Positions 53,343-62,645 of a stretch of 64,000 nucleotides of DNA are shown piece after piece (within the stretch, counting starts at the first letter, position 1; every line of letters begins with the position of its first letter). Location: positions 10,682-74,681 of the forward strand of contig NZ_JAOQKJ010000012.1 of the NCBI RefSeq assembly GCF_025567405.1, given 5' to 3'. This DNA comes from Suilimivivens aceti (GTDB lineage: Bacteria > Bacillota > Clostridia > Lachnospirales > Lachnospiraceae). The position numbers and the translations under genes were made by a program. The notes under the pieces are model-generated. The model was not told the origin of the DNA. It worked only from the letters and a program-made list of their open reading frames with translations, and did not search any database.

Positions 53343-54170
53343 TTGAATTTATATGAAAAGAAAATTGTATATTTACATAGAACAAAAGGAGATGGAACGG
53401 TAGAAAACTGTGGCTTTGCTTCCTTTCAGTGTATTCCGGGAGGTTATAAGCTGGCAGTACAGCTCCGGCCGTTGCAAAGAACTGCAGGGGAAATGAAAAT
53501 TTCGGAAGAAATCAAAGAAGAGGTATCTGTATATCTGGGTATGGCAGAGGAAGATAGGGACAATACTGCGGCAGGAGGAGCAATAGCGGGAAGACAGATA
53601 GAAATAGGGAAGCTGTCTGTCAGATGCAGCAGTGGAAACGGGATGTTCCGGTTTCCAGGTAATCAGGACGAGATCAGGATTAATAATAACAGGTACGCAG
53701 TCAGCAAAGCAACAGGGATCCGGATAATACGGCATGATGGATGGGAGGCTGCAGGCAGTTTCGGACAGGAGAAAACAGACGGGGATGGATTTTGCAAAGA
53801 GGACTTAACACTAATGCCGGATAAATGGGAACAATTAAAAAAGCAGTATGAAATCCTGCATCCATTTGGTGATGAAAGAGAATTTATTTCGATCAGACCG
53901 GCAGATTTTGTCATAATGACGCAGAAATATCAGAAGCTTGTCCATAACAGCTTCCTTCTCCATGGCTATTTCAACTACAGGCATCTTATACTGGGCAGGG
54001 ATACAGGATCTTTTGGGAACGGTGATATCTGCTTCTGCCTGGGGGTTCCGGGGGTATTTTATGAAAGGGAGAAAATGGTAGCCATTATGTTTGGGTTTGA
54101 GGGCTTTGAAACTGAAGGGAAGGTCGAAGATGGAAAATTTGGATATTATCTGAGAAAAGTAGAAATTTGA
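53343..54170 (+). CDS. DUF6128-like protein
   Basis: 275-residue protein of a family seen mostly in Lachnospiraceae and usually labelled DUF6128. It has no signal peptide or membrane helix. A C-terminal region rich in aromatic residues (VHNSFLLHGYFNYRHLILGRD, then CFCLGVPGVFYEREKMVAIMFGF) is the most conserved-looking part. The TTG at 53343 with GGAGG 8 nt upstream seems the best start; the GTG at 53328 is an alternative. It precedes the sensor/GGDEF fusion gene by 69 bp. Function is not known. Confidence 0.7.
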   Translation: MNLYEKKIVYLHRTKGDGTVENCGFASFQCIPGGYKLAVQLRPLQRTAGEMKISEEIKEEVSVYLGMAEEDRDNTAAGGAIAGRQIEIGKLSVRCSSGNGMFRFPGNQDEIRINNNRYAVSKATGIRIIRHDGWEAAGSFGQEKTDGDGFCKEDLTLMPDKWEQLKKQYEILHPFGDEREFISIRPADFVIMTQKYQKLVHNSFLLHGYFNYRHLILGRDTGSFGNGDICFCLGVPGVFYEREKMVAIMFGFEGFETEGKVEDGKFGYYLRKVEI

Positions 54171-54239
54171 AAAAAAAGATGTTATCATGTACATAGGTAC
54201 CAGAGTCCATGTTTGATGGATAACGAAGGATTAACAGCT

Positions 54240-56156
54240 ATGAAAATTGCGGTCTTGATCGGTGGTCTGCGTTTTGACAGTCAGCGCCGTATTATGAATG
54301 GAATATTGGAAAAGGCGGTCTTTGACGGGACGGATGTTTTTATTTTCACCTGTGATTCGTGGACCTATTCTTCTCCTTATTATACTAAAGGAGAAACTGC
54401 TATTTTCTCATTGCCGGATCTGAAAGATTACGACGGTGTGATCCTTCATGGTGACACAGTATATGACAAGAGTGTCATATCTGAACTGGTAAAAAAGATC
54501 AGGGAAGCAAGGATTCCCTGTATCAGCCTGAATGTAAAATATCCGGGAATGCTTTATATGGGTATGGATAATGCCAATGGAATTTACGGGATTGTGGAGC
54601 ATCTCCTCCAGGTACATCGGGCGAAGCACTTTGCTTTTATATCAGGACCGGAAGAGAATATGGATTCCACGGAGAGATGGGAGAGCTTCCGGAAGGCACT
54701 GGCGGACAATAAGATTCCCTTCGATAACCGCTATTTTTATTACGGTGATTATCATCCTGAGAGTGGGAAAAAGGCAGTTGGATATTTCTACGACCTGCCT
54801 GGAGCATTTCCGGATGCTATTGTGGCGGCTAATGATGAAATGGCATTAGGGGCTTTTTACAAGCTGAAGGAGCTGGGGTATGAGGTCCCAGAGCAGGTGC
54901 TCCTTACCGGGTATGATAATGCGATCGTTGGCAGGAACCATTCTCCAAGGATCACCAGTGTGGAGAGACCGGAGACAGAGCTTGGAGCAAAGGCATATGA
55001 AAAGCTCAGGGATGTGATCCTTGGGAAAGAGGGATCGGAAGAAACAACCCTGAAAAGTCATCTGATCTTTACCGAAAGCTGTGGCTGCCATGACAGTGAA
55101 GCAGAACCGGAGGAAAGCTTCCGGATGAAGATGATCACAGACAAGCTTCATGTGACAGAGTTTTCTGAGATCGTGAAATCCTCATCAGCAGATTTTACCG
55201 GGGCACCCACCTTTGAACAGCTGCTGGCAGAGATACGCAGATACATTAAACTGATCAATCCGAATGAGTTCTATATGTGTATGTGTGTGGTGGAGGACTC
55301 TTACCAGACAGACAGAAATTATGAGATTACGGGAAAAACACAGATAGAAGCACTGTCACAATATGCACCGGAAATCTGCATTCCGCTGATCTACAGGCGG
55401 GGAGAATTTGAGAATTATGGAAGATTCCCGGTAGAAAAGTTTCTTCCGGATAAATACACAGTAGCAGGAAAAGGCAGGTTCTACACTGTAGTTCCGCTGC
55501 ATTATCAGGATCGCTGCTATGGTTACTGTGTTATCGGAAACAGCCGTCTGATGATGGACAGCGAGCTTTTCCATTTATTTATCATGAATATTAATAATGC
55601 CCTGGAGAATTTAAGAAAGCAGTCAATGCTGAATTCCATGGTGCACAGACTGAACCGGATGTGGATCTATGATACCCTGACAGAAGTATTTAACAGAGCA
55701 GGATTTTTCAAGTTCGCACCGAACCTGATCCATGAGGCTATCGACAGGAAAGAGAATCTGTTTATTCTGTTCCTGGATCTGGATGGACTTAAGAGCGTCA
55801 ATGACAGGTATGGTCATGACGAAGGAGATGCTTTTATCAAGGCAATGGGAATGATCCTGCGTCAGTTACATGGAAACGGGGAACTGGTGATGCGCTATGG
55901 TGGTGATGAGTTTGTCGTTATGTCCAAAAATTATACGGATGAGAAGGCGGCAGGCTATATCCGCAGGATCGAAAGAAGCATTGATGAATATAACATGACC
56001 TCCGGCAAGGAGTATAAACTGGGCGCCAGTATGGGGTACAGTCTGGTAGAGCCGGAAGAAGACATGAAGCTGGAGGATCTGATCGAAGTAGCAGATCAGG
56101 AGATGTATAAGGTAAAAAAAGCCAAAAAGGAAAGGCTGAAAAACCAGCAGCCGTAA
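54240..56156 (+). CDS. Cytosolic diguanylate cyclase with LacI-like ligand-binding domain
   Basis: 638 residues. Residues 1-280 look like a type I periplasmic-binding fold as in LacI-family regulators (IAVLIGGL at 2-9, MGMDNANGIYGIVEHLL, then DAIVAANDEMALGAFYKLKELG and LLTGYDNAIVGRN), but there is no N-terminal DNA-binding domain and no signal peptide. Residues 290-470 form an uncharacterised middle region that may be GAF-like. The GGDEF domain follows with intact RYGGDEF near 554; the I-site RxxD is absent. GAAGGA 9 nt upstream favours the ATG at 54240. It probably couples a cytosolic sugar or similar ligand to c-di-GMP production. Confidence 0.85.
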   Translation: MKIAVLIGGLRFDSQRRIMNGILEKAVFDGTDVFIFTCDSWTYSSPYYTKGETAIFSLPDLKDYDGVILHGDTVYDKSVISELVKKIREARIPCISLNVKYPGMLYMGMDNANGIYGIVEHLLQVHRAKHFAFISGPEENMDSTERWESFRKALADNKIPFDNRYFYYGDYHPESGKKAVGYFYDLPGAFPDAIVAANDEMALGAFYKLKELGYEVPEQVLLTGYDNAIVGRNHSPRITSVERPETELGAKAYEKLRDVILGKEGSEETTLKSHLIFTESCGCHDSEAEPEESFRMKMITDKLHVTEFSEIVKSSSADFTGAPTFEQLLAEIRRYIKLINPNEFYMCMCVVEDSYQTDRNYEITGKTQIEALSQYAPEICIPLIYRRGEFENYGRFPVEKFLPDKYTVAGKGRFYTVVPLHYQDRCYGYCVIGNSRLMMDSELFHLFIMNINNALENLRKQSMLNSMVHRLNRMWIYDTLTEVFNRAGFFKFAPNLIHEAIDRKENLFILFLDLDGLKSVNDRYGHDEGDAFIKAMGMILRQLHGNGELVMRYGGDEFVVMSKNYTDEKAAGYIRRIERSIDEYNMTSGKEYKLGASMGYSLVEPEEDMKLEDLIEVADQEMYKVKKAKKERLKNQQP

Positions 56157-56173
56157 GGCGTGTACCTGATACA

Positions 56174-56207
56174 GAAAAAATCAGGAGGGGCGGTTAAGCT
56201 CCTCCTG
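56174..56207 (-). terminator. Terminator of the SRP RNA gene
   Basis: On the - strand CAGGAGG pairs with CCTCCTG around a 12-nt loop and is followed by ATTTTTT. In the + direction it may also stop read-through from the GGDEF gene. Confidence 0.65.
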
Positions 56208-56221
56208 TTATTGTGTGTGCG

Positions 56222-56427
56222 GTATCTGCGCTAAAGGAAGCTGCCATGCGTTACCCTTCTGATTAACTCGGGGCAGGTGACCCTGCGGCACATGGAAAAA
56301 TTCCTCTTAGTGCTGCTTTGTTCCCAACCTGACACGGTTCGTGGACATCCATTGCGCAGGACCCACCCTTCAGCGCCATCAAAAAGGGGCAGCCACAGCA
56401 GCTTCCTTCAGAGCAGATATGTATTAC
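56222..56427 (-). ncRNA. ffs: SRP RNA, large type
   Basis: RNA of the signal recognition particle. The - strand has the conserved Ffh-binding tip in its clostridial form: GTCAGG, then GGGAAC, then AAGCAGC, flanked by the stem GGGTGGGTCCTGCG/CGCAGGGTCACCTGCCC. The outer ends also pair (GAAGGAAGCTGC with GCAGCTTCCTTT, and TATCTGC with GCAGATA), which gives about 200 nt. This is longer than the E. coli 4.5S RNA and resembles the extended Firmicute form. A perfect promoter lies upstream and a terminator downstream. tadA, often its neighbour, is here divergent. Confidence 0.85.
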
Positions 56428-56433
56428 TTTAGT

Positions 56434-56462
56434 AGTATATGGGGTTTTCGAAGATTTGTCAA
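56434..56462 (-). promoter_or_regulatory. Strong sigma-A promoter for the SRP RNA
   Basis: On the - strand TTGACA (56457-56462) and TATACT (56434-56439) with a 17-bp spacer. Transcription would start near 56427. Confidence 0.85.
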
Positions 56463-56480
56463 CTTGAAAGGAAACAGGAA

Positions 56481-57035
56481 ATGACTGAGCAGGAAAAGTA
56501 TATGAAGGCGGCCATAAAGCAGGCAAAAAAGGCATACGCTCTGCTTGAGGTACCGATCGGCTGTGTCATCGTCCACGAAGGAAAGATCATAGGAAGAGGT
56601 TATAACCGTAGAAATACGGATAAAAATACGCTGGCACATGCAGAGATCACAGCGATCAACAGGGCGAGCAAAAAACTTGGTGACTGGCGGCTTGAGGGCT
56701 GCACGCTGTATGTGACACTGGAACCCTGTCAAATGTGTGCAGGCGCGATCGTACAGGCCAGGATCGATGAGGTGGTAATGGGTTGCATGAATCCCAAGGC
56801 AGGCTGTGGGGGTTCCATACTGAATATTCTGGAGGATGAAAGATTTAACCACCAGGTGAAGGTGACAAGAGGAGTTCTGGAAGAGGAGTGCTCCAGTATG
56901 CTGAAAGAATTCTTTAAGGGACTTCGGGTGAGAGTAAAGATGGAGAAGAAGCTGCGGGCGTCGGCCGTGGCTGAAAATACTGCTGTGCAGCAGAAAGAAA
57001 CAGGAGAAGAGAATGTTAACGAAGATAAAAAATAA
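56481..57035 (+). CDS. tadA: tRNA-specific adenosine deaminase
   Basis: Converts the wobble adenosine of tRNA-Arg(ACG) to inosine. 184 residues with the catalytic HAE motif (LAHAEITAI, His-Ala-Glu near 53) and the zinc cysteines in EPCQMCAGA near 80-85. The C-terminus has about 30 extra, charged residues compared with the usual length of about 155. AAAGGAAACAGG supports the ATG at 56481. The end overlaps the MATE gene by 23 bp. Confidence 0.93.
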   Translation: MTEQEKYMKAAIKQAKKAYALLEVPIGCVIVHEGKIIGRGYNRRNTDKNTLAHAEITAINRASKKLGDWRLEGCTLYVTLEPCQMCAGAIVQARIDEVVMGCMNPKAGCGGSILNILEDERFNHQVKVTRGVLEEECSSMLKEFFKGLRVRVKMEKKLRASAVAENTAVQQKETGEENVNEDKK

Positions 57036-58407
57036 ATATATAGATACTGCATTTTTTAGATATGTACTGGTGCTTGCTGTTCCCATGATCATTCAGAATG
57101 CCATTACCAGCTTTGTCAGCTTCCTTGACAATATCATGGTCGGGCAGGTGGGAACAGAGCAGATGTCCGGTGTAGCCATTGTCAATCAGCTTATTTTTGT
57201 ATTTAATATCTGTATCTGGGGCGGTGTGTCCGGCGCCGGGATATTTGGTACCCAGTTTTATGGTAAAGGGGATTATGAAGGGCAGAAGTATGCATTCCGG
57301 TTTAAAATGTATGCCTGTATCATTATCGCCGGGATCGCCCTGCTTTTGTTTGGATTCTTAGATACAGATCTGATCTCCCTGTACTTAAGTGACGGAGGAA
57401 GTGTGGGGAACACTGCACTTGCCCTTCAGTATGGAGAGCAATATCTGAGGATCATGATGGCAGGACTTGTGCCATTTGCTGTCAGCCAGGCCTATGTGAA
57501 TACGATCAGGGAAACCGGGCATACATTTGTGCCGATGCTGGCGAGTCTGGCAGCAGTGGTAACCAATCTGGTGCTGGATTATGTGCTGATCTTCGGGATA
57601 GGAGGGGTTCCGGCCTATGGGGTGCAGGGTGCAGCCATAGCGACAGTGGCAGCCAGATTTGTGGAATGTGCCATTGTGGTGATCTGGGCACATACTCATC
57701 TGGAGCAGAACCCGTATCTGAAGGGAGTCTATCATGGATTCTCTGTTCCGGGACATATTTTGTCTGGCATTATTAAAAAGGGAACACCGCTGATGTTCAA
57801 TGAAATGCTCTGGGCAGTGGGAATGGCTGTGATCGCCCAGTGCTACGCTGTCCGTGGCCTTGAGGTAGTAGCGGCACAGAATATTTCCTCTACCATAAGC
57901 AATCTGTTTAATATTGTTTACCTCCAGCTTGGCGGGTGCATTTCCATCGTAGTCGGACAGCTTCTTGGTGCAGGACGGCTGGAGGAAGCCAGGGATAAAG
58001 ATAATAAGATGATTTTTTTCTGTGTGCTCTGCTGCATGGGAGTATCACTTATTATGATATTTGCAGGCCGTTATTTTCCGATGATCTACAAGACAGAGGA
58101 CAGTATCAAGGAGCTTGCCGGCAGATTTATTATGATCTCCGCTCTGGTCATGCCGCTTTGTGCTTTTTCACATGCGTCCTATTTCACACTGAGGTCCGGG
58201 GGCAAGACTGGAATCACCTTTCTGTTTGACAGTGTTTATACCTGGGTAATTGTAATTCCGCTCGCTACAATACTTGCCAAGCATACAGCACTTACCATAG
58301 AAATGGTGTTTTTCTTTGTATCCTTTACGGAGATCATTAAGGTTACCATCGGTTATTTTATGATCCGCAGTGATATCTGGCTGCAGAATATTGTAAAGGA
58401 GCCGTAA
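57013..58407 (+). CDS. MATE family efflux transporter
   Basis: 464-residue polytopic protein with twelve predicted helices in two repeats. Each repeat opens with a conserved segment (VLAVPMIIQNAITSFVSFLDNIMVGQVG near 18-45 and a second MLFNEMLW-type half). Multidrug and toxin extrusion family, using sodium or proton gradient; the substrate is not predictable. AGGAGAAGAG before the ATG lies inside the end of tadA. Confidence 0.92.
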   Translation: MLTKIKNKYIDTAFFRYVLVLAVPMIIQNAITSFVSFLDNIMVGQVGTEQMSGVAIVNQLIFVFNICIWGGVSGAGIFGTQFYGKGDYEGQKYAFRFKMYACIIIAGIALLLFGFLDTDLISLYLSDGGSVGNTALALQYGEQYLRIMMAGLVPFAVSQAYVNTIRETGHTFVPMLASLAAVVTNLVLDYVLIFGIGGVPAYGVQGAAIATVAARFVECAIVVIWAHTHLEQNPYLKGVYHGFSVPGHILSGIIKKGTPLMFNEMLWAVGMAVIAQCYAVRGLEVVAAQNISSTISNLFNIVYLQLGGCISIVVGQLLGAGRLEEARDKDNKMIFFCVLCCMGVSLIMIFAGRYFPMIYKTEDSIKELAGRFIMISALVMPLCAFSHASYFTLRSGGKTGITFLFDSVYTWVIVIPLATILAKHTALTIEMVFFFVSFTEIIKVTIGYFMIRSDIWLQNIVKEP

Positions 58408-58439
58408 ACCCGTTTAAAATGTGAATGCTACTTATAATA

Positions 58440-58482
58440 ACAATATTTTGATATTTGTGGCTTGTGTAATACTATATCTTGT
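58440..58482 (+). promoter_or_regulatory. Paired NrdR boxes upstream of nrdD
   Basis: ACAATATTTTGA (58440-58451) and ACTATATCTTGT (58471-58482) fit the NrdR box consensus and are 31 bp apart, three helical turns, as is usual for NrdR operators. The second box lies between the -35 and -10 elements. Confidence 0.7.
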
Positions 58483-58490
58483 ACTATAAT
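58462..58490 (+). promoter_or_regulatory. Promoter of nrdD-nrdG
   Basis: TTGTGT (58462-58467) and TATAAT (58485-58490), 17-bp spacer, overlapped by an NrdR box. Confidence 0.75.
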
Positions 58491-58525
58491 TAAAAACGTA
58501 CATCGTTAGTACAAGGAGGGGTTTC

Positions 58526-60682
58526 ATGAAGGTAATTAAGAGGAACGGGTCAGAGGTAGACTTTGACATCAGAAAAATTGTAGCTGCAGTTGCCAAGGCG
58601 AACAAGGCGGCGATCAGGGAAGAGCTCACAGAGGAGCAGATCGAGGAGATCGCGGATTATATTAATTTCAAATGCAGCAAGATGAACCGAGCTATTTCCG
58701 TAGAGGAAATGCAGGATATGGTAGAAAATCAGATCATGGCACAGGGGGCCTTCAATGTGGCGAGATGTTATGTAAAGTACCGCTATACCCGTTCTCTTGT
58801 AAGAAAAAGCAATACAACAGATGACAGGATCCTGTCTCTGATCGAATGTAATAATGAAGAGGTTCTGCAGGAGAATTCCAATAAGGATCCGATCATCAAC
58901 AGTGTGCAGCGTGATTATATGGCAGGAGAGGTAAGCAAGGATCTGACAAGAAGGCTGCTGCTTCCCCAGGATATCGTAAAGGCAGACCAGGAGGGTCTGA
59001 TCCATTTCCACGATGCAGACTATTTTGCACAGCATATGCACAACTGTGATCTGGTTAACCTGGAGGATATGCTGCAGAACGGAACTGTTATCAGTGAGAC
59101 ATATATTGACAAGCCTCACAGCTTTTCCACAGCCTGCAATATTGCCATGCAGATCATTGCGCAGGTGGCCAGCAACCAGTACGGCGGTCAGAGCATTTCT
59201 CTGACACATCTGGTTCCCTTTGTACAGGTATCCAGAGAAAAGATCCACAGGGAAGTGCTCGAGGACGCAGAGCTGATGGGTGATACACCATCAAACGAAG
59301 TGATCAGCAGGGTTGTTGAGAGACGGCTCCGCAAAGAGATCGAAAAGGGTGTACAGACGATCCAGTATCAGGTGATCACATTGATGACCACCAATGGTCA
59401 GGCTCCGTTCCTTTCCGTATTTATGTATCTGAATGAGGCAAAGAGTGCACAGGAAAAGAAGGATCTTGCGCTTGTGATCGAGGAAATGCTGAACCAGAGG
59501 ATCCAGGGAGTCAAGAATGAAAGCGGAACCTATATCACACCGGCATTTCCCAAGCTGATCTATGTGCTTGAGGATGACAATATCCATGAGGGAGATCCGT
59601 ATTTTTATCTGACAGAGCTGGCTGCAAAATGTACTGCCAAGAGGTTGGTTCCTGATTATATTTCCGAGAAGATCATGAAGCAGCTCAAGGAAGGAAACTG
59701 TTTTCCTGTTATGGGATGCAGGAGTGCCCTGAATCCCTGGAAGGATGAGAATGGAAATTATAAATTCTATGGAAGATTTAATCAGGGTGTTGTAACCATC
59801 AACCTGGTGGATGTGGCACTTTCTTCCCAAAGAGATATGGATAAGTTCTGGAAGATCTTTGATGAGAGACTGGAGCTTTGCTATAAGGCACTGATGTACA
59901 GGCATAACCGTCTGAAGGGAACTCTTTCTGATGCAGCACCGATCCTGTGGCAGTATGGTGCGCTGGCAAGGCTGAAAAAGGGAGAAACGATCGATAAGCT
60001 GCTGTATGGAGGATATTCTACAATTTCCCTTGGCTATGCTGGACTCTGTGAATGCGTCAGATATATGACAGGAAAGTCACATACCGATCCGGAGGCGAAG
60101 CCTTTTGCACTGGAAGTGATGAAATATATGAATAAGGCCTGCGAGAAATGGAAGGAAGAAACCAATATTGCATTCAGTATTTATGGTTCACCGATCGAGA
60201 GCACCACTTATAAGTTTGCCAAGTGTCTGCAGAGAAGGTTTGGTATTATCGAAGGCGTGACGGACAAGGGGTATATCACAAACAGCTATCATGTGCATGT
60301 AACAGAGCCGATCGATGCTTTTTCCAAGCTGAAGTTTGAATCGGATTTCCAGGCACTTTCCACAGGCGGGGCGATCAGCTATGTAGAGGTTCCCAATATG
60401 CAGGATAATATCCCGGCGGTGCTCAGTATCATGGAATTTATTTATGACAATATCATGTATGCAGAGCTGAATACCAAGAGTGATTTCTGCCAGGAATGTG
60501 GCTATAACGGAGAAATCCGTATTGTAGAGGATGATGGCAAGCTGGTATGGGAATGCCCGAAGTGCGGCAACCGTAACCAGAATACCTTAAATGTGGCAAG
60601 ACGTACCTGTGGCTATATTGGTACACAATTCTGGAATCAGGGAAGAACGCAGGAGATCAGAGAGAGGGTGCTGCATTTATAA
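58526..60682 (+). CDS. nrdD: Anaerobic ribonucleoside-triphosphate reductase
   Basis: Glycyl-radical enzyme that makes dNTPs under anaerobic conditions. The 718-residue protein starts with an ATP-cone regulatory domain (MKVIKRNGSEVDFDIRK). The reductase barrel follows. A C-terminal zinc site is formed by CQECG and CPKCG, and the glycyl-radical loop RRTCGYIGTQ lies near 690. AAGGAGGGG precedes the ATG. nrdG overlaps its stop codon by one base. Confidence 0.97.
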   Translation: MKVIKRNGSEVDFDIRKIVAAVAKANKAAIREELTEEQIEEIADYINFKCSKMNRAISVEEMQDMVENQIMAQGAFNVARCYVKYRYTRSLVRKSNTTDDRILSLIECNNEEVLQENSNKDPIINSVQRDYMAGEVSKDLTRRLLLPQDIVKADQEGLIHFHDADYFAQHMHNCDLVNLEDMLQNGTVISETYIDKPHSFSTACNIAMQIIAQVASNQYGGQSISLTHLVPFVQVSREKIHREVLEDAELMGDTPSNEVISRVVERRLRKEIEKGVQTIQYQVITLMTTNGQAPFLSVFMYLNEAKSAQEKKDLALVIEEMLNQRIQGVKNESGTYITPAFPKLIYVLEDDNIHEGDPYFYLTELAAKCTAKRLVPDYISEKIMKQLKEGNCFPVMGCRSALNPWKDENGNYKFYGRFNQGVVTINLVDVALSSQRDMDKFWKIFDERLELCYKALMYRHNRLKGTLSDAAPILWQYGALARLKKGETIDKLLYGGYSTISLGYAGLCECVRYMTGKSHTDPEAKPFALEVMKYMNKACEKWKEETNIAFSIYGSPIESTTYKFAKCLQRRFGIIEGVTDKGYITNSYHVHVTEPIDAFSKLKFESDFQALSTGGAISYVEVPNMQDNIPAVLSIMEFIYDNIMYAELNTKSDFCQECGYNGEIRIVEDDGKLVWECPKCGNRNQNTLNVARRTCGYIGTQFWNQGRTQEIRERVLHL

Positions 60683-61176
60683 TGAACTACGCAAATATTA
60701 AATATAATGATATTGCAGACGGAGAGGGCATACGTACCTCTCTGTTCGTTTCCGGGTGTACCCATCACTGTAAAGGGTGCTTTAATGAGGAAGCCTGGGA
60801 TTTTAATTATGGAAAACCATTTACCAGAGAGGTAGAGGATGGGATTCTTGAGAGTCTTAAGCCATCTTATATTGCAGGACTGACGCTGCTTGGCGGGGAA
60901 CCCTTTGAACCGGCAAACCAGAGAGTGCTTATGCCTTTCCTGAAACGGGTCAGAGAGCAGCTTCCGGACAAAAATATCTGGTGTTATTCCGGATATACCC
61001 TGGAGGAGCTTCAGGGAGAGAGCCGGGCACACTGTGAATGTACAGAGGAAATGCTGTCGCTTCTGGATGTACTGGTAGATGGAGAATTCGTGGAGGAGAA
61101 GAAGGATATCAGCCTGGCATTCCGTGGCTCTGCAAATCAGCGGATCCTGCGGATGAAGGAGAGGCAGACCTTTTAA
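60682..61176 (+). CDS. nrdG: Anaerobic ribonucleotide reductase activating protein
   Basis: Radical SAM protein that installs the glycyl radical on NrdD. The 164-residue protein has the 4Fe-4S motif CTHHCKGC (CX3CX2C at residues 26, 30, 33) and the TLLGGEPFEP SAM-binding segment near 72. The start overlaps the nrdD stop (TAATG), so translation is coupled. Confidence 0.95.
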   Translation: MNYANIKYNDIADGEGIRTSLFVSGCTHHCKGCFNEEAWDFNYGKPFTREVEDGILESLKPSYIAGLTLLGGEPFEPANQRVLMPFLKRVREQLPDKNIWCYSGYTLEELQGESRAHCECTEEMLSLLDVLVDGEFVEEKKDISLAFRGSANQRILRMKERQTF

Positions 61177-61227
61177 GGACAGATACTCACAAAGATAATC
61201 ATACAATGCTTTTTTGTACGTGGAATG

Positions 61228-61340
61228 AAAAATGCAACATTTTACAATAAAATGTTGCATTTTTGCGTTCACTATTAATATCGGCACTTAGGGAAATTAC
61301 TTTATAGGGAAATTGAAATTTTTTAATTTGGTACATTTAT
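61228..61340. repeat. Rpn-element 3' repeat with 16-bp hairpin, copy 1
   Basis: AAAAATGCAACATTTT pairs perfectly with AAAATGTTGCATTTTT (61228-61243 with 61249-61264). About 75 bp follow that recur, with few changes, at 62646-62761 (TAATATCGGCACTT, GAAATTACTTTATAGG, AATTTTTTAATTTGGTA). It probably also acts as the terminator of nrdDG. Confidence 0.8.
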
Positions 61341-61360
61341 CCTCAATTGCCAAAGTAAAT

Positions 61361-62368
61361 TCAGGTAAGTGCTAACTCTGTTTCGACCTCTTTTACAAAC
61401 GCAGGACTACATTCAGCTATTGCACAGATATCTTCTGTTTTGTACCCTCTGTTTATCATGTTCCGGATAACGATTTTCTGATCCTCAATTTTGCCTTCAA
61501 TTTTGCCCTCAATCCGGCCTTCATTACGTTCATCCTGCATCAATTCTTGTAAAGCCTGGCACATATTAAATTCCTCCTTCTGGTTTTTCGTCTTATATAA
61601 ATCCTTCTTCTGAAGCATAGCTGCGTTATCTGTCATGACAGCAATGGCGTCTCATGTATCTTCATTCAGATGGGAATAGGTCTCGTCCTTCATCAGTTCA
61701 ATCATTTTCTTCTTATTGTTTCTGCAGTTCATGGCTTGAAACAATGGTTTCAGATCGGAGTGGAATGCATCAAATATATGCTGCTCATTAATGCAGAACA
61801 GGTGCAGATGGTATTCTTCAAACAACGATTGCAGATTTTGGTTTTGAGGATCAAAAGCCATCATATCCGATAGCTTTCTTGGACCATCCCATGGTTCTGT
61901 GCCGCTGTAAAGACAGAGCGTATATACAGGATGCAGTCTGTCCGATCTTAGAATACCGGAAAGTGTTTCATCCATGCTGAGAGCTGGATTTTTCAGCCTG
62001 ATTTCGGAGTTCATGAGCAGTCTGCGTTCCTGTTTTCTTTCTTTCAGCTGCCGGCGGTACTCTGCGGCATCATACCCCATACACCGCACCGGCATGGCAT
62101 AATCAATGTAGCTTTGACTTTCTACAGCAAGTACCTGTAAAACCATGCCAGATCCAAGTACCATTTTTACATCACGGATGATTTCCGTATCTTTTTGTCG
62201 TGTTTTCCCTGGCATCCCTTTATCTGTGATCACATAGTTTTCCGAAGCTTCCCGTAAATCTTCTGCCCGGATGATCTGCCTTCCCTGAAAGCAGCAGCCA
62301 TTAAAGAGATCTGCAAACCAATCCTTATTCTGTAGAAACTCCTTCATGCAAGTATCATATTTCCCCAT
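61361..62368 (-). pseudogene. Rpn-family PD-(D/E)XK nuclease/transposase, broken by a nonsense codon
   Basis: A 335-codon frame of the Rpn (recombination-promoting nuclease) type, interrupted by one TGA at 61652-61654 (NEDT-stop-DAIAV, where the neighbouring copy has Trp). The N-terminal part has the nuclease core: Asp in KDTEIIRDVKM and the ExQ motif in VESQSYIDYAMPVRCMGYD. The C-terminal part has charged repeats (EGRIEGKIEGKIED) and a small helical end (EDICAIAECSPAFVKEVE). AAAGGAGG 8 nt before the ATG is a strong ribosome site. Without its last 95 residues the product may be inactive. Confidence 0.85.
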
Positions 62369-62386
62369 AAAATTCCTCCTTTGTGC

Positions 62387-62421
62387 GCAGAGGATCCTAT
62401 GGGTTGTTGAAAATCCTCTGC
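62387..62421. repeat. Inverted repeat in the leader of the Rpn gene
   Basis: GCAGAGGAT (62387-62395) and ATCCTCTGC (62413-62421) with a 17-nt loop, ending 19 bp before the start codon on the - strand. Such a hairpin could limit translation from read-through transcripts. The rest of 62422-62645 shows no gene. Confidence 0.5.
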
Positions 62422-62645
62422 TTATTCAAAATAGTTTGGATTGCAAAGCATGGATTTTCTGATCTTTAGAATGTCAGGCTACATCGAAAGGAAGTAACTG
62501 ACCAAGAAAAGGGGAATCCCCTTTAACATACAGATCTGATTATTGCAATCAAAGTATCTGTAAAAAGAAATCTTCTATGCTTTGAGATGATTCTAACATA
62601 GAAGTTTTCAAACTGCAATAAATGTTTTTTCGTTTCACTGATGAT

